In this document: piece by piece, positions 9,042 to 20,591 of the stretch
Layout: every line of letters begins with the position of its first letter
Position numbering within the stretch: the first letter of the stretch is position 1
Assembly (NCBI GenBank): GCA_031771865.1
Contig: JASISA010000023.1
Coordinates: forward strand, 1,302,001-1,366,000
Length of the DNA stretch: 64,000 bases
Reading direction: 5' to 3'
Source of the DNA: Nothophaeocryptopus gaeumannii
Taxonomy: Eukaryota > Ascomycota > Dothideomycetes > Mycosphaerellales > Mycosphaerellaceae
The notes under the pieces: model-generated
Told to the model about the DNA's origin: nothing
The model's input: only the letters and a program-made list of their open reading frames with translations
The model's database searches: none
Position numbers and translations under genes: made by a program

Positions 9042-12000
9042 ATGGACTACTCGGGACACCAAGCTACCCATACCCAAAGCACGGCGACTGGAAACGCTGT
9101 ACAGCACAATGGAAATGTATACGGGCCCGTCACATATACTTACGGCGACAGAGATAATACCACCGGACGCGATGTGATCGGTCTGCCCTACGCAAAAGAA
9201 GCTGCATTTGACTCGCTGAGCAGGGAAAACGACCCTTTATGCCTTGAGAATACGCGCATGGAGGTGTTGCACCGGATAAGAGCATGGACGTACGGAGAAG
9301 AAGATAGCTGTATCTTCTGGCTGAACGGGATGGCAGGCACGGGAAAGTCCACAATCGCCCGCACGCTCGCTCACGAGTTCCGGCAAAAGGAAGAGCTTGG
9401 AGCAAGCTTCTTCTTTGTAAGAGGAGGTGGTGAGGTCGCGCACGCAGGCTTGTTCTACACTTCGATCGCAACGCAGTTAGCATCTACAAGCTCAGAGCTC
9501 AAGCAACACATCTCTAGCGCAATGCACCAACACCCGGACATCACAAGCAAAAGCAAGTCCGATCAGTGGGACAGGCTGATCGTGCAACCGCTCAATATCA
9601 TACGTGCACGCACAGAAGTTGGAAAACGTGAAAAGTTGCGCCGTGTCCTCAAGTTCAACAGCAAGGCCCACAAAGACTCCCGACCGCCTGTTCTGGCAAT
9701 AATCGTCGATGCTATAGACGAGTGCCACGGCGAAGCGGATGTACAGAACCTTGTCGCGACTATGGCACGAGCGAAGAATGTCTTTAACGTGAGACTTCGC
9801 ATTATCCTGACGAGCCGGCCCGAACGCTCGGTCAGCGCAGTATTCCAACGACCGGAGATTGCGCACTTCAAACTTGAGCTGCATAACGAACCACGAGAAA
9901 TAGTCGATCCCGACATACGCCTGTTTCTGTCAAGGAGCTTCGAAATGCTAAAACAAGCGCAGCAGAGCTGGCGTCAATTCCCACCTGGGTGGCCAGGAAG
10001 CAGTGTAATAAATCAGCTTGTACGCTTAGCCGCGGGACTCTTTATTTTTGCTGCCACTATCGTGCGATATGTAAGCGACAAGGGTCGAAGTGCAGAGGAA
10101 TCACTAAACCTCTTTCTCCAAGATCGAGATAATGCAGGAAGGCCAGATGGAGTACTGCTGGAGAAACTGTATAGCCAGGTCCTTGATCAGACAACAGAGT
10201 ACGTTGACTGGAGTGTTCTATCAGCGACTCTCAGTACGATTACTGAGTTAGGAGAACCTCTTGCCCCAGACACACTTGGTCTACTACTAGGCGTCGCGGA
10301 AGCTGAACTGCGTCGGCAGCTACATGGCTTGCACTCTGTCTTACGGATCCCGATCACGAACGGAGTTCCTATTCGTTTCTTTCATACTTCCTTTCGCGAC
10401 TTTTTGCGGTCCCGGGGCGAACACCAAGCAAACCAATATTGGGTTGATAGAGCACCGGTGCATGGCCGACTTGCGAGGGAATGTCTTCGGCAGTTGAATC
10501 AGCCGGGTGCATTGAAACAAGACATTTGTGCTCTCCGCGTCGCTGGAGTACGACGCGCCAGTGTCCAACATCAACGCATTGCAGATTACATTCCTGCCGG
10601 AGTTGCGTATGCATGCAATTACTGGGTGTGGCATATTGCTCACAGCGTTGAAAGGTTGTACGACGAAGGTCCTGTTCATCGCTTCTTGAATGCACACTTC
10701 CTTCACTGGCTAGAGGCACTAAGCTGGTTAGGCAGATTGTCAACAGCGATTGGTTATATTAACAACTTACAGCGTCTGGTTTCCGTGAGTCAAACATGCT
10801 ACATTGGAGGACAAGACTAATCAAAACTACCCTACAGCCGGGTCAAAGCCATCAATTGCTAGCCTTCCTTTCCGATGCACGACGTTTTGTGCTGAGAAAT
10901 CGGCATATTATCGACATTGCTCCGCTACAGGCGTACCACTCTGCCATAATCTTCAGTCCAGCTCAGAGCATTACACGACGAATATTCCAGGATCAATGTC
11001 CGAAGCTGCTTAGCCTCCTCCCAGCAGTCCAACAAGATTGGAGTGCCCAGATTCTGAAGCTCGAAGGGCACGATGATTGGGTCACGGCGGTCGCCTTCTC
11101 TCCGGACGGAGAGGTGGTGGCATCGGCTTCACACGACAAGACGGTACGGCTCTGGAACGCGAAGACGGGCGAGGAGACGCAGAAGCTCGAAGGGCACGAT
11201 AACGAGGTTACGGCGGTCGCCTTCTCTCCGGACGGGGATATAGTAGCATCGGCTTCAGACGACAAGACGGTACGGCTCTGGAACGCGAAGACGGGCGAGG
11301 AGACGCAGAAGCTCGAAGGGCACGATGATTGGGTCACGGCGGTCGCCTTCTCTCCGGACGGAGAGGTGGTGGCATCGGCTTCACACGACAAGACGGTACG
11401 GCTCTGGAACGCGAAGACGGGCGAGGAGACGCAGAAGCTCGAAGGGCACGATAATGCGGTTACGGCGGTCGCCTTCTCTCCGGACGGGGAGGTGGTAGCA
11501 TCGGCGTCATGGGACAAGACGGTACGGCTCTGGAACGCGAAGACGGGCGAGGAGACGCAGAAGCTCGAAGGGCACGATAAAGCGGTTAGGGCGGTCGCCT
11601 TCTCTCCGGACGGAGAGGTGGTGGCATCGGCTTCAGACGACAAGACGGTACGGCTCTGGAACGCGAAGACGGGCGAGGAGACGCAGAAGCTCGAAGGGCA
11701 CGATAAAGCGGTTAGGGCGGTCGCCTTCTCTCCGGACGGGGAGGTGGTAGCATCGGCGTCAGACGACAAGACGGTACGGCTCTGGAACGCGAAGACGGGC
11801 GAGGAGACGCAGAAGCTCGAAGGGCACGATAATGCGGTTACGGCGGTCGCCTTCTCTCCGGACGGGGAGGTGGTAGCATCGGCGTCATGGGACAAGACGG
11901 TACGGCTCTGGAACGCGAAGACGGGCGAGGAGACGCAGAAGCTCGAAGGGCACGATAAAGCGGTTAGGGCGGTCGCCTTCTCTCCGGACGGAGAGGTGGT

Positions 12001-12987
12001 GGCATCGGCTTCAGACGACAAGACGGTACGGCTCTGGAACGCGAAGACGGGCGAGGAGACGCAGAAGCTCGAAGGGCACGATAATTGGGTTACGGCGGTC
12101 GCCTTCTCTCCGGACGGGGAGGTGGTAGCATCGGCGTCAGACGACGAGACGGTACGGCTCTGGAACGCGAAGACGGGCGAGGAGACGCAGAAGCTCGAAG
12201 GGCACGATAAAGCGGTTAGGGCGGTCGCCTTCTCTCCGGACGGGAGGTGGTGGCATCGGCGTCAAACGACAAGACGGTACGGCTCTGGAACGCGAAGACG
12301 GGCGAGGAGACGCAGAAGCTCGAAGGGCACGATAAAGCGGTTAGGGCGGTCGCCTTCTCTCCGGACGGGGAGGTGGTAGCATCGGCGTCATGGGATAGGA
12401 CGGTACGGCTCTGGAACGCGAAGACGGGCGAGGAGACGCAGAAGCTCGAAGGGCACGATAATGCGGTTACGGCGGTCGCCTTCTCTCCGGACGGGGAGGT
12501 GGTAGCATCGGCGTCATGGGATAGGACGGTACGGCTCTGGAACGCGAAGACGGGCGAGGAGACGCAGAAGCTCGAAGGGCACGATAAAGCGGTTAGGGCG
12601 GTCGCCTTCTCTCCGGACGGAGAGGTGGTGGCATCGGCTTCACACGACAAGACGGTACGGTTGTGGAACGCCAAGACAGGCGATGAAATCCACCGCCTTC
12701 AGGACGTTGGCAGTCTCTACCAAATGGCATTCGTAAACAACGGCGCAACCCTGCGGACAGATTGTGGCGAGTTCGACACAAGTGCATTTGTCGCTTCTTC
12801 TCCGGTCCCCAGATCTCTACGTACTGCTACTCTAGAGTTACACGGCCAATGGATTCGCTGCAAAGGTCAAGATATGCTATGGCTGCCTACTGAGTATCGT
12901 GGAACCTGCTCGAGCGTGTTTTGCAACACACTTGTAATTGGAACTAATTCCGGCCATGTATCTGTTATTGGGGTTAATCTTAGTTAA
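9042..12987 (+). CDS. NACHT-WD40 NLR (HET-E/NWD type), frame broken by a 1-nt deletion
   Basis: A fungal NOD-like receptor of the kind used in heterokaryon incompatibility and innate recognition. A short Gly/Asn/Tyr-rich leader (residues 15-36) is followed by the conserved pre-NACHT segment GLPYAKEAAFDS. Walker A is GMAGTGKST (about residue 96), Walker B is IIVDAIDE, and a SRPE sensor follows. Exon 1 (9042-10784) ends at codon 581. A 53-bp intron (10785-10837, GTGAGT..CTACAG, branch ACTAATC) restores frame into the pre-propeller segment LSDARRFVLRNRHIID and then 13 WD40 units of exactly 42 residues. In unit 10, one G is missing from a G-run near 12241-12244 relative to the other units, so translation stops at 12379. 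The remaining repeats and the C-terminal cap continue in another frame to 12987. The deletion could be real or a sequence error in the repeat array. Neighbouring genes are also broken. Confidence 0.85.
10785..10837 (+). other. Intron of the NACHT-WD40 gene
   Basis: GTGAGT donor, ACTAATC branch-like site and CTACAG acceptor, 53 bp. Removing it joins ...LQRLVS to PGQSHQLL in frame and reunites the NACHT and WD40 halves, which would otherwise look like two overlapping ORFs. Confidence 0.85.
11060..12696 (+). repeat. Thirteen tandem 126-bp WD40 repeats, near identical
   Basis: Units start at 11060, 11186, 11312, 11438, 11564, 11690, 11816, 11942, 12068, 12194, 12319, 12445 and 12571. The period is 126 bp except for 125 bp in unit 10. 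Counting from the L of LEGHD, residues vary mainly at 6 (D/N/K), 7 (W/E/A), 9 (T/R), 25 (H/D/W/N) and 27 (K/R/E); most others are invariant. Units 1 and 3 vary alike, and unit pair 4-5 is repeated as pair 7-8, suggesting block duplication or conversion. The array is not RIP-mutated. Confidence 0.95.
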
Positions 12988-14789
12988 GGCCATTCATATA
13001 CGGCGCTGTTGTGGGTAGTGGGAGAAGGCAGCAGGGCATTAGCCAAGCCTATAGTGCGAACAATTGACAGAGGACTGCGGTTGACCTACTATCGAAGCAG
13101 AGAGGCCCACAATCTAGTATAAGTAAGTCTTTACTAATGCAAGTTCTGTTGATGATATGTGCAGAATCTCCCTTTGAAGACTTAGCTACTACATTCTTAC
13201 TATTGGGGCTGTGTATAGTGCTGGGGTTGTAAGCACCTTCGTCGAGGGCCTAGCTGGCTCTATCCATTTTGCCTTGCTGACGTGAGAGGGAAGGGTGCGC
13301 TCTATCACGCGCGGATCAGGAGGGACCCTGAGAAATGCCTAACAATAGAACATACGCTATCGAACGACGATCACATCGTCTTGGAAGCATCGAGAAGAAC
13401 GCCGCGACTTGTGTCTGAGCATATAATCCATGTGTCCAGATAGAGCGTAGCGTCAGAATAATTACCTGTGATAATCGTATCATTCAGCTCATATACTCGC
13501 GCTAAAATCGCACCCGAGCCAAGATTCCCTACTTTCTACCGGAGAATCTCTCGGAACCTACAACGACGTGCTTCGGAAGACTACACAACTTCAGGACATA
13601 TACATTTCCTATAGCTACATTGACTGGACCCGCCGAGACAGAAGTCTAGCAAGGTCGATGCGGTCTAGTAGGGATAAACCGCAAGAGGAGCGGTCGGCAG
13701 CATTCACGCCAAAAACGACTATACGATCAACATCCAGTATTTCTAGCCATACCTTCGCTCCGAGGTAGCGAGGCCACTGAATCATAGACCTGTCTATCAC
13801 ATATGTCAACTTGTTCGGGAGGTGCAAACTTGTGAGATGCAAACTGCTCGTCCGGCTCGCCACACTAAGCGGCTCGCGACGCTGGGATGGACATTATACA
13901 TCTCGTGGACATTAGATCTGTGCATAGCTAGATTGAACAACATAACATAACATAACATATACATCTCGTACGGCTCAGGCAATTGGGCTGTGCAAAATGC
14001 TTTCTATGATCAGCTTCAATGTACTGCGAGAATCCAGCACGAGTTGCGCCCGTGCGATCTCGAAATGCCAAGAGTCGGCCGACAAATCTTGGCTCAACTC
14101 CGCAGATCCCAGCAGGATTCACTGATAGCAACGCATGAACATCGCGCCAATGAAGTCGAGTCGACCAACGAAGCATTTTCTCTTGCTGCAGGCGTAGCCG
14201 AGCGTTCCGGAGTGGGCAGTTGCTACGAATTACAAGCCCCCTGCAACACTAACGGCCGAATGTAGAGCACGAGGAAGCGCGATGAATTGCGTATCCTATC
14301 CTGTAAGGGTGACTGGAACCCCATGGCGCTAGAGCGCAGAAGCTCCGAGCGCCATTCAAATCTGGCTACTCGCGACATCCATGCAACGCGGCGGTACAGC
14401 GATGCAGACTTAAGGCACAGCAGCACAGATTCCACTAATTAGCTCCTGCAGGTCGAAACGAGGCGAGTGCTTACATAACATGAACGCCGTGCATCTTGCT
14501 CTTGGCTCCAGAGTCTTCATCGTTGCGGTCATTCGCACTAGCTTTTCTTACCTTCGCTGTCGTCGGAACGCGATGGCAGGTGCTTTCAGCCTTGCGAACC
14601 AGCAGACAGGGCTTCTACAGCTTCTTGACACATTGAACGACCGTCTTTCGGCTGAGTCGACGTACGATGCATGTCTTTTACTACGAAATAATAGCATGGA
14701 GCTAACAGTGAAATAGAAGTTACAACAAGCCCACAAATCTCTTACCTAGACACAGCATAGATTACGAATCAGACTCAAAGACCGTCGAG
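12988..14789. other. No gene recognised
   Basis: Normal composition. Only short frames occur (for example 13568-13768 and 14480-14716), none with a motif I know. A small (ATAAC)n tract lies at about 13939-13957. The right part may contain a decayed 5' portion of the unknown gene that follows. Confidence 0.5.
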
Positions 14790-17069
14790 CAGTACAGCGA
14801 ACTCTACCCGGAGGCACGCATAATATCTTAAATTACTGTCGCGTTAATCCTAGCAAGTCGATCGAAGATCAATTTGGACGAATTGAGAGGGCTCTTTGCA
14901 GAGAAAACTGGCTGGCTTCCGGCGACATACAGGATCCTTTTGCCTCGCTAGCGCAATTCTCAGGCCTTGAATCGCACGAAGAACCGGCAAAGCGCGTAGT
15001 GTGCGCCGCTATCCAACTCAGTTCACGCAGCGCTTATACTGTCAGGATCGGAAGTATTATCGTTGCCAGCGCTGTAGACGACTATATCAACGATAATGGT
15101 ACCCCTCATAGTGAGTTGAAGTCAGCCCTCAATTACCTGTTGGGCGACTTGGCTCCGGACAATTTGAGCACATTGCGCAGGTGCAGAAATGCTGGAGAAT
15201 GGCTCACGGGGTTTTTCCATGAGATCCCCCTGGGCGCCATCTTCATGATGGGACGGTAGACTACTGTGTATGTTCTTCAGCACTTCCAAGTCCTACAGAT
15301 CTGATATTGCATAGATGGGGAGGTAAGGTTAAATCTGGATATCGAGACGCGATCATCCAGTATTGTCGATCGTTGCTAGACTTCATCCACCACGCAGCAC
15401 AGCGAACTCCGATTGCGTGTAAAACTATTCGAGATTGGGCAAGTGGATGTTCGTATGTCCTCAAGAGTGACTCCACATTGGAATCACTCCTCTGCAAACA
15501 AGAGAGATGGTATGGTCCCGTTGGTGGAGCGGGAGAAACGATACTAAATTCCCCTGAACAAGTTGCCAACGTCGAAAGGGAAGTGTTCCAAGGCCGTGTC
15601 GGAAGTTCCAGAAGCTTGCCAAACATAGGAGCGTCCTTAGATACTAATACCTTACCTACTACCTGGACAGAGGACACTAGGTTCTCCTATGATATCTCGA
15701 CGGAGCAGTGTCCACGACTCCTGAGCGAGATGGACGAGAGTGACATAGAGAACGCATATCCTGTGGAGATGTATGCGCCAGGCTCCCGAAGTCTTTGTAA
15801 GTACCCCTCCAGAGGAGTATCGGGTGCCAGGTTGGTTAACGGGCTCGCCGACGGGGAAAAGACCCTAAAGTTAACAGGACATTCACGCACAGCATATTCA
15901 ATCCAAATAGGGGTACCTCAGGTTGCTCTCCACGATGCACTGCATTGGGTCAAATGGTCGACAAGGATTGCATGCTTCCGCCGATCTTTTCCAACCAACC
16001 TGGACTGCCATCATCGCCACCTCCGCCCAATGCTCTCCTTGCGAGTGAACACTTGTTCCGCCTAGTCAGGACCTATACCGAGGATTGCTGTCGAAAGATG
16101 GTTTTTGATGACCATGAAACGCTTATTGCTCCGAATAGCGCTGAGTTCCAAAACAACCTATGCAACGACTTTGACTCATATTGCTTTACTGCCACTATGT
16201 TCAAGTAAAAGGGATCACATGTCGAGTTCCGCCTGGCTCTGAACAGAGCATGCGATCTGGTAAAGGACATACTTCGAGCCGAGCACCCTCGAGCGCTAGC
16301 CTGCTTCTTTGAAGTCTTTGTCCATCTAACAAGGACTGAACTCAGTGATGTGGTAGTGCTGCTTTGTAACTATGTTGCTAGAGTGTCAGCAACAGTCAAC
16401 GGGAAGGCGCATCTCTGGAGCCAGATCTGGTATTGCCTTAGCCAACTTGGTATGGAATGGCTAAGCGAGGCTATGATACAAGCTTGGCGGTGCGTCGTCG
16501 ATATTTTCGATCGGCAACTCGGCACGATTCACCGGCTGTCTGTGTCTGTTCGACTGGACTATATGAAGCGGGTAATCGCAGATCACTCGGATGAAGAGCG
16601 GCTCTTACGGGATCTCCTCCGCCAGTTTAGAGCTGCTGATAGACTTCCTAATCCGCGGCCTATCCTCAATCTTGCGCACAACTTGAACAAACAGGGACGC
16701 TACAATAAGGCAGAAGAGATGGCGTCGCAAGGCATGTTCATACTCCAGGACCATGACCTGTACGCTAGGAGGGTAGCAGAGAGGATAGAATCTCTGAAAA
16801 TAGTCTCCTTCAGTCGGTATAGACAAGGGAAGACCATAGAGGCAGAGAATACTCAACGACAGGCGATAGAGATGATCAAGGAGCACTGGGGACCACAGCA
16901 CTCTTGGGTTATTGAATTCATGAATGTGCTGGAAGGCTGGCTACGCGAACGGGCTACTAGGGAGGCTGCCGATATACTGCAGAGCGAGATCCAAAGGTGG
17001 ATAGAAATAGACCAAAGTGACGCGCAAGCCGAGGAGTCGACGGTCGCTGGAGGAGAAGACTACATGTAG
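14790..17069 (+). pseudogene. Unknown fungal protein, decayed (several frameshifts and a stop)
   Basis: I do not recognise the family. Coding character is continuous but jumps frame. A segment reading SIEDQFGRIERALCREN runs to a TAG at 15257. Another frame runs from about 15241 (LHDGTVDYCVCSSALP) to 16063. A third runs from 15945 to 17069 and is interrupted by a single TAA at 16206-16208 (AAG-TAA-AAG, which fits CAA to TAA). The C-terminal part is helical and TPR-like (LNLAHNLNKQGRYNKAEEMA, then QAIEMIKEHWGPQH), as in the tails of some long fungal accessory proteins. Conceptual length would be about 740 residues. Some frame jumps could be introns, but no good splice signals resolve all of them. 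It lies between the broken NLR and the broken phosphatase. Confidence 0.55.
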
Positions 17070-17234
17070 AAGCGACAGATAATCTGACATAAGGCATGCT
17101 ACTAGCTGTATTCTTTCTGGCCTGAGGCATCAAATCTTCTTGACTGTCGCACAGCCGAAAGATTCTCGACCCGCACACATACATCCCTCTCAATAAAAAC
17201 GTCTCTTGCCCGCCCGGTCGTTGCAGATCTGACC

Positions 17235-18812
17235 GTGTTATTCTCTGCCTCGATTTCTGCCCCGATTCTACCTCCCGCCCATCAACTACATTCGCGAGTT
17301 TGGCACCGCATCGAGAAGGAACTGCATCTACACAAGTCACGTCGGCGCGCATGGCTTTACGTAGCGCTTGTGGACGAGGAAGAGCTTGCAGCCGATGACC
17401 TACTAGTGACCGATATTAGAGTTGCTGAGCTGTGCCTAGAGTCTAGCCCGGGCCGTCTGTGGGAGAGTCGACCTGGCGGAATCTGGCTGCGGAGAAGAGT
17501 GTTCTCTAGCGAGATTCACCAGTTCATAACGGCAGTGAACGTTCTGTTCGGGAAAGATGCTGTCGACCCACGGCCAAAGTGGGCTCTAATGCGCTCGCCA
17601 ATTCGATTGAACGGGCCGCTCGCAATACCGGTTGCGAGAATATCTGTCCTCTACGGCAGAGCCGACCCGACTCCAGTGCGGCCGGCGACTTTGAGAACCG
17701 GAAAGGATGGCAGGTTCAAGATTCTTCAGATATCTGATACGCACATGGTCACTGGCGTGGGTGTGTGCAACGATGCCATAGATGCAGATGGAAACGATCT
17801 TCCAGAAAGCGAAGCGGATCCAAGGACAGTAGATTTTGTTGGCAAGCACCTGGACAATGAGAAACCTAATCTTGTGGTCTTTACTGGTGATCAGTTACAT
17901 CACGATGTTTCCGATAGCCAAACAGCTCTCTTCAAGGTGACTGCTCCTATCATCGAGCGTGCAATTCCGTTCGCAGCCGTATTGGAAACCACGACAGTGA
18001 AGGGGTACATGCATTATCGCGTAAGCATTATCTTTGCCTGCAGACGATATGCGTGCTTACTGTAACGCAGGCAGAGCACAGATGATGATCCTTCGGGACC
18101 TGCCCTACAGTCTATGCGAGTTGGGCCCAGAGATGGTCGACGGCGTAGGTAACTTCGTACTTCAGGTTCTGGGCCCCACCCTTCCACGGCTCCATCATCG
18201 ACCCTGTTCTTCTTAGATTCACAGTGGAGTGCCCAGCAAGACACGCAATCCCGACTATCACCCTATACAACAAAGCCAAATAGATTGGTTCACGAACACC
18301 AGCAAAGCACTGCGAAGTACTCGATCGAGCAGAGAACATGCGTTCCAGCATCATCTGTCTCTTGTTTTTCAACACATACCTCTTCCCGAATTTGGAGACC
18401 ATCATTTGCGTCTACATAGTGGCCATCGAGGGGAACCTTCCGAGGCTCCAAGCTTGAATACACACTTCTACAATGCTTTGGTCCAAGAAGGCATAGCAGC
18501 TCTAGGCTGTGGGCACGATCACGTGAACGACTTTTGCGCATTGCTACCCTCACGTCCGCCGCACGGTGGCGATGCGCCTGTACAGTATGGTCCCTGGCTC
18601 TGCTACGGCGGTGCTTGTGGATTCGGGGCATATTACTCATACGGCAAAATTCGTTATCATCGACGAGTACGGGTTTGGGAACTCGAAGCAAATGCTGGAA
18701 GCCTGAAGACCTGGAAACGGGTAGAGTATGCCATGGGAGAGTGGACGAGCAGTTGCTTATTAACAATGGACAAGCGATCGACCCTAACGCAAACGATCCC
18801 GAGCGCATCTAA
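17235..18812 (+). pseudogene. Dcr2-like calcineurin-type metallophosphoesterase, frameshifted
   Basis: The intact family member is a metal-dependent phosphatase of the Dcr2/purple acid phosphatase-like group. Metal-site motifs are visible: ILQISDTHM (17724 region), VVFTGDQ, a GNHD motif recoverable only after a 1-nt shift near 17982, and CGHDHVND near 18510. Family segments such as LPYSLCELGPE, VDGVGNFVLQVL and SQIDWF are present but in different frames. I count at least four shifts (about 17982, 18180, 18219 and 18738); one may be a missed intron, and a real intron is likely at about 18020-18070. The C-terminal end (VDEQLLINNGQAI) reaches a stop at 18812. The N-terminal anchor typical of fungal members is unclear. 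It cannot make an active enzyme as it stands, because the first shift removes the GNHD block. Confidence 0.8.
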
Positions 18813-19433
18813 GTGTACGAGACTGCTTATCGGAGTGAATTCCTATAGGCGTCCAAATCTAATACTTAACGCGTGACGAAGTTCAAGCGGGCCCAGGTTT
18901 GCTACCTATTACGTGCATAACTTTCTGCCAGCTCTGACTATCGACGCTTTAATCAAAGTGGAGCGATCAGATAGATATCTGCCTTGCGGCCCATTTAATC
19001 ACCTGACAAGCGTAAGCGATATTTGAATTCACGCATTTCAGCCACGAAACGTAGGTTGTCTACTGGCGTCGGTCTTAATTGTTCGCACGGTGAAGACAGC
19101 AATATGCATCACAAGTGCCCGTGGACACCAATTACCACTTATGGTTCCACTACAGACAAGCGCGTTTGCAATCACGTGCCAAATGTGGTCTTCCGTATTT
19201 CCGCGCCCAATGGGCGGATTCTAACCCGGCTCGGAGCGAGCCTGAGGGCTGCTAAAACTTAACCAGCCGTGTTCGAAGAGCCCAGACGCTACCCTTTTCC
19301 CTCATGTTGGCTAGGATGTCCACAGTATCACCAGGCAAATTAATGCTGCGTACGCAAGGACTCAACATGACTGCACACTACGAAGGTGGAAAATGCTGAC
19401 TAGAATAGTAACAGTAGACACGGCAAGAGCGAC
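18813..19433. other. No gene recognised
   Basis: Intergenic, normal composition. A 79-codon frame at 19023-19262 has no recognisable features. Confidence 0.5.
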
Positions 19434-20364
19434 ATGTCAACATCGTCCGACCTGTTGGCCCTGATCCAACTGTTGCGTACCTCTGAATTTACGTTGGCCC
19501 TGGTGGGTGCAGGCCTGTCTGCTTCCTCCGGCATTCCGACTTTTCGTGGCGAGGGATCTTGTTGGAGAGGGCGTGACATCAAATCTCTGGCGACGAGCAG
19601 CGCTTTCGCTCAAGACCCACTGCTCGTGTGGCAATTCTATGAGGACAGGAGGCGACGGGCTATCAATGCAGACCCTAACGGTGGACATCGTGCACTCGCA
19701 AAGCTGGCGGACATGAAAGAGAATTTCCTTGCGATCACTCAGAATATCGATGGTATGGCCCTTCCTCACGATTTTGACTATTTTCGCTCCAACTAATTAC
19801 AACTGAACAGGATTGTCAGAGCGAGCTGGTCACGACAGCATCAAGTTGGCCCCGATACATGGTTCACTACTTACTGCAAAATGCTTCGATTCGACATGCA
19901 CTTTCCAAATGTGCAATAACGACACGTTACCTCTGACACCTGCCCTACGCTTGCCAGATACGGAACTGTCAGACCCGAATATCCCACTGCCTGCTGCATC
20001 GATTCATGAACTCCCGCACTGTCCGCAGTGTCGCAAGAGCCTTCTACGGCCAGGCGTCGTCTGGTTTGGGGAGCCGCTACCGCTGAATCTAATAGATCGC
20101 GTTGATGGCTAGCTCGACGACCTGCTACGTGTAGATCTAATGCTAGTAATCGGCACTTCCAGTCGTGTCTTTCCAGCCGCAGAGTACATTTCTAGATCGA
20201 GAGCAAAGGGCGCACGAGTGGCACACTTCAACCTGGAAGCTGACGAGCATTTCATGAGCCCCGAGGATTGGTTCATCAAAGGCGATGTAGCCTCGACAGT
20301 GGCGGATATCATTGACTCCGCTTTTGGGCCCAAACGCCATCATTCTAACGTATTAGTCTTTTGA
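19434..20364 (+). pseudogene. Class III sirtuin (SIRT5-like) with one premature stop
   Basis: NAD-dependent protein deacylase family. The Rossmann motif GAGLSASSGIPTFRGEG is in exon 1, followed by the TQNIDG catalytic loop. A 58-bp intron (19753-19810, GTATGG..AACAG) joins NIDG to LSERAGH in frame. Exon 2 has the catalytic HGS, a zinc site with CFDSTC and CPQC, and GVVWFGE. The frame then meets a single TAG at 20110-20112 (DG-stop-LDDLL) and continues, still in frame, through VIGTSSRVFPA and the NAD-binding end to 20364. TGG to TAG is the simplest explanation. The class is suggested by GLSASSGIPTFRG and the overall short length (about 290 codons). If TAG is read as stop, the product lacks the C-terminal part of the NAD-binding fold. 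Confidence 0.85.
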
Positions 20365-20591
20365 CATGGCCATGCACTATATGTTGCCGACGGGATGTAC
20401 ATTTTGACAAATAAGGCTTAGAACAATTATGGCGTTAGCTATGCTCGGTTGCAGCGTTTCATGATAGCAATCCTTGCGAACCAAGACTCTCGGATAAGTA
20501 GTAGGCAGCGGAGCTTCCCGCCTCCAGCTTACACATCGCAACCAGCCCTGCGTTAGGTGCGTGTCCTCTCCGTGCCTTACTCTTCTACAGC

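Noticed and set aside
10993..12021. Long antisense ORF (342 codons) of Cys/Ser-rich repeats opposite the WD40 array
   Set aside because: It is the mirror of the 126-bp WD40 repeat in a frame that happens to lack stops; no start context and no independent homology.
11060..12696. Regular repeat array considered as CRISPR-like or satellite DNA
   Set aside because: The period is an exact codon multiple and encodes WD40 units; the organism is a eukaryote.
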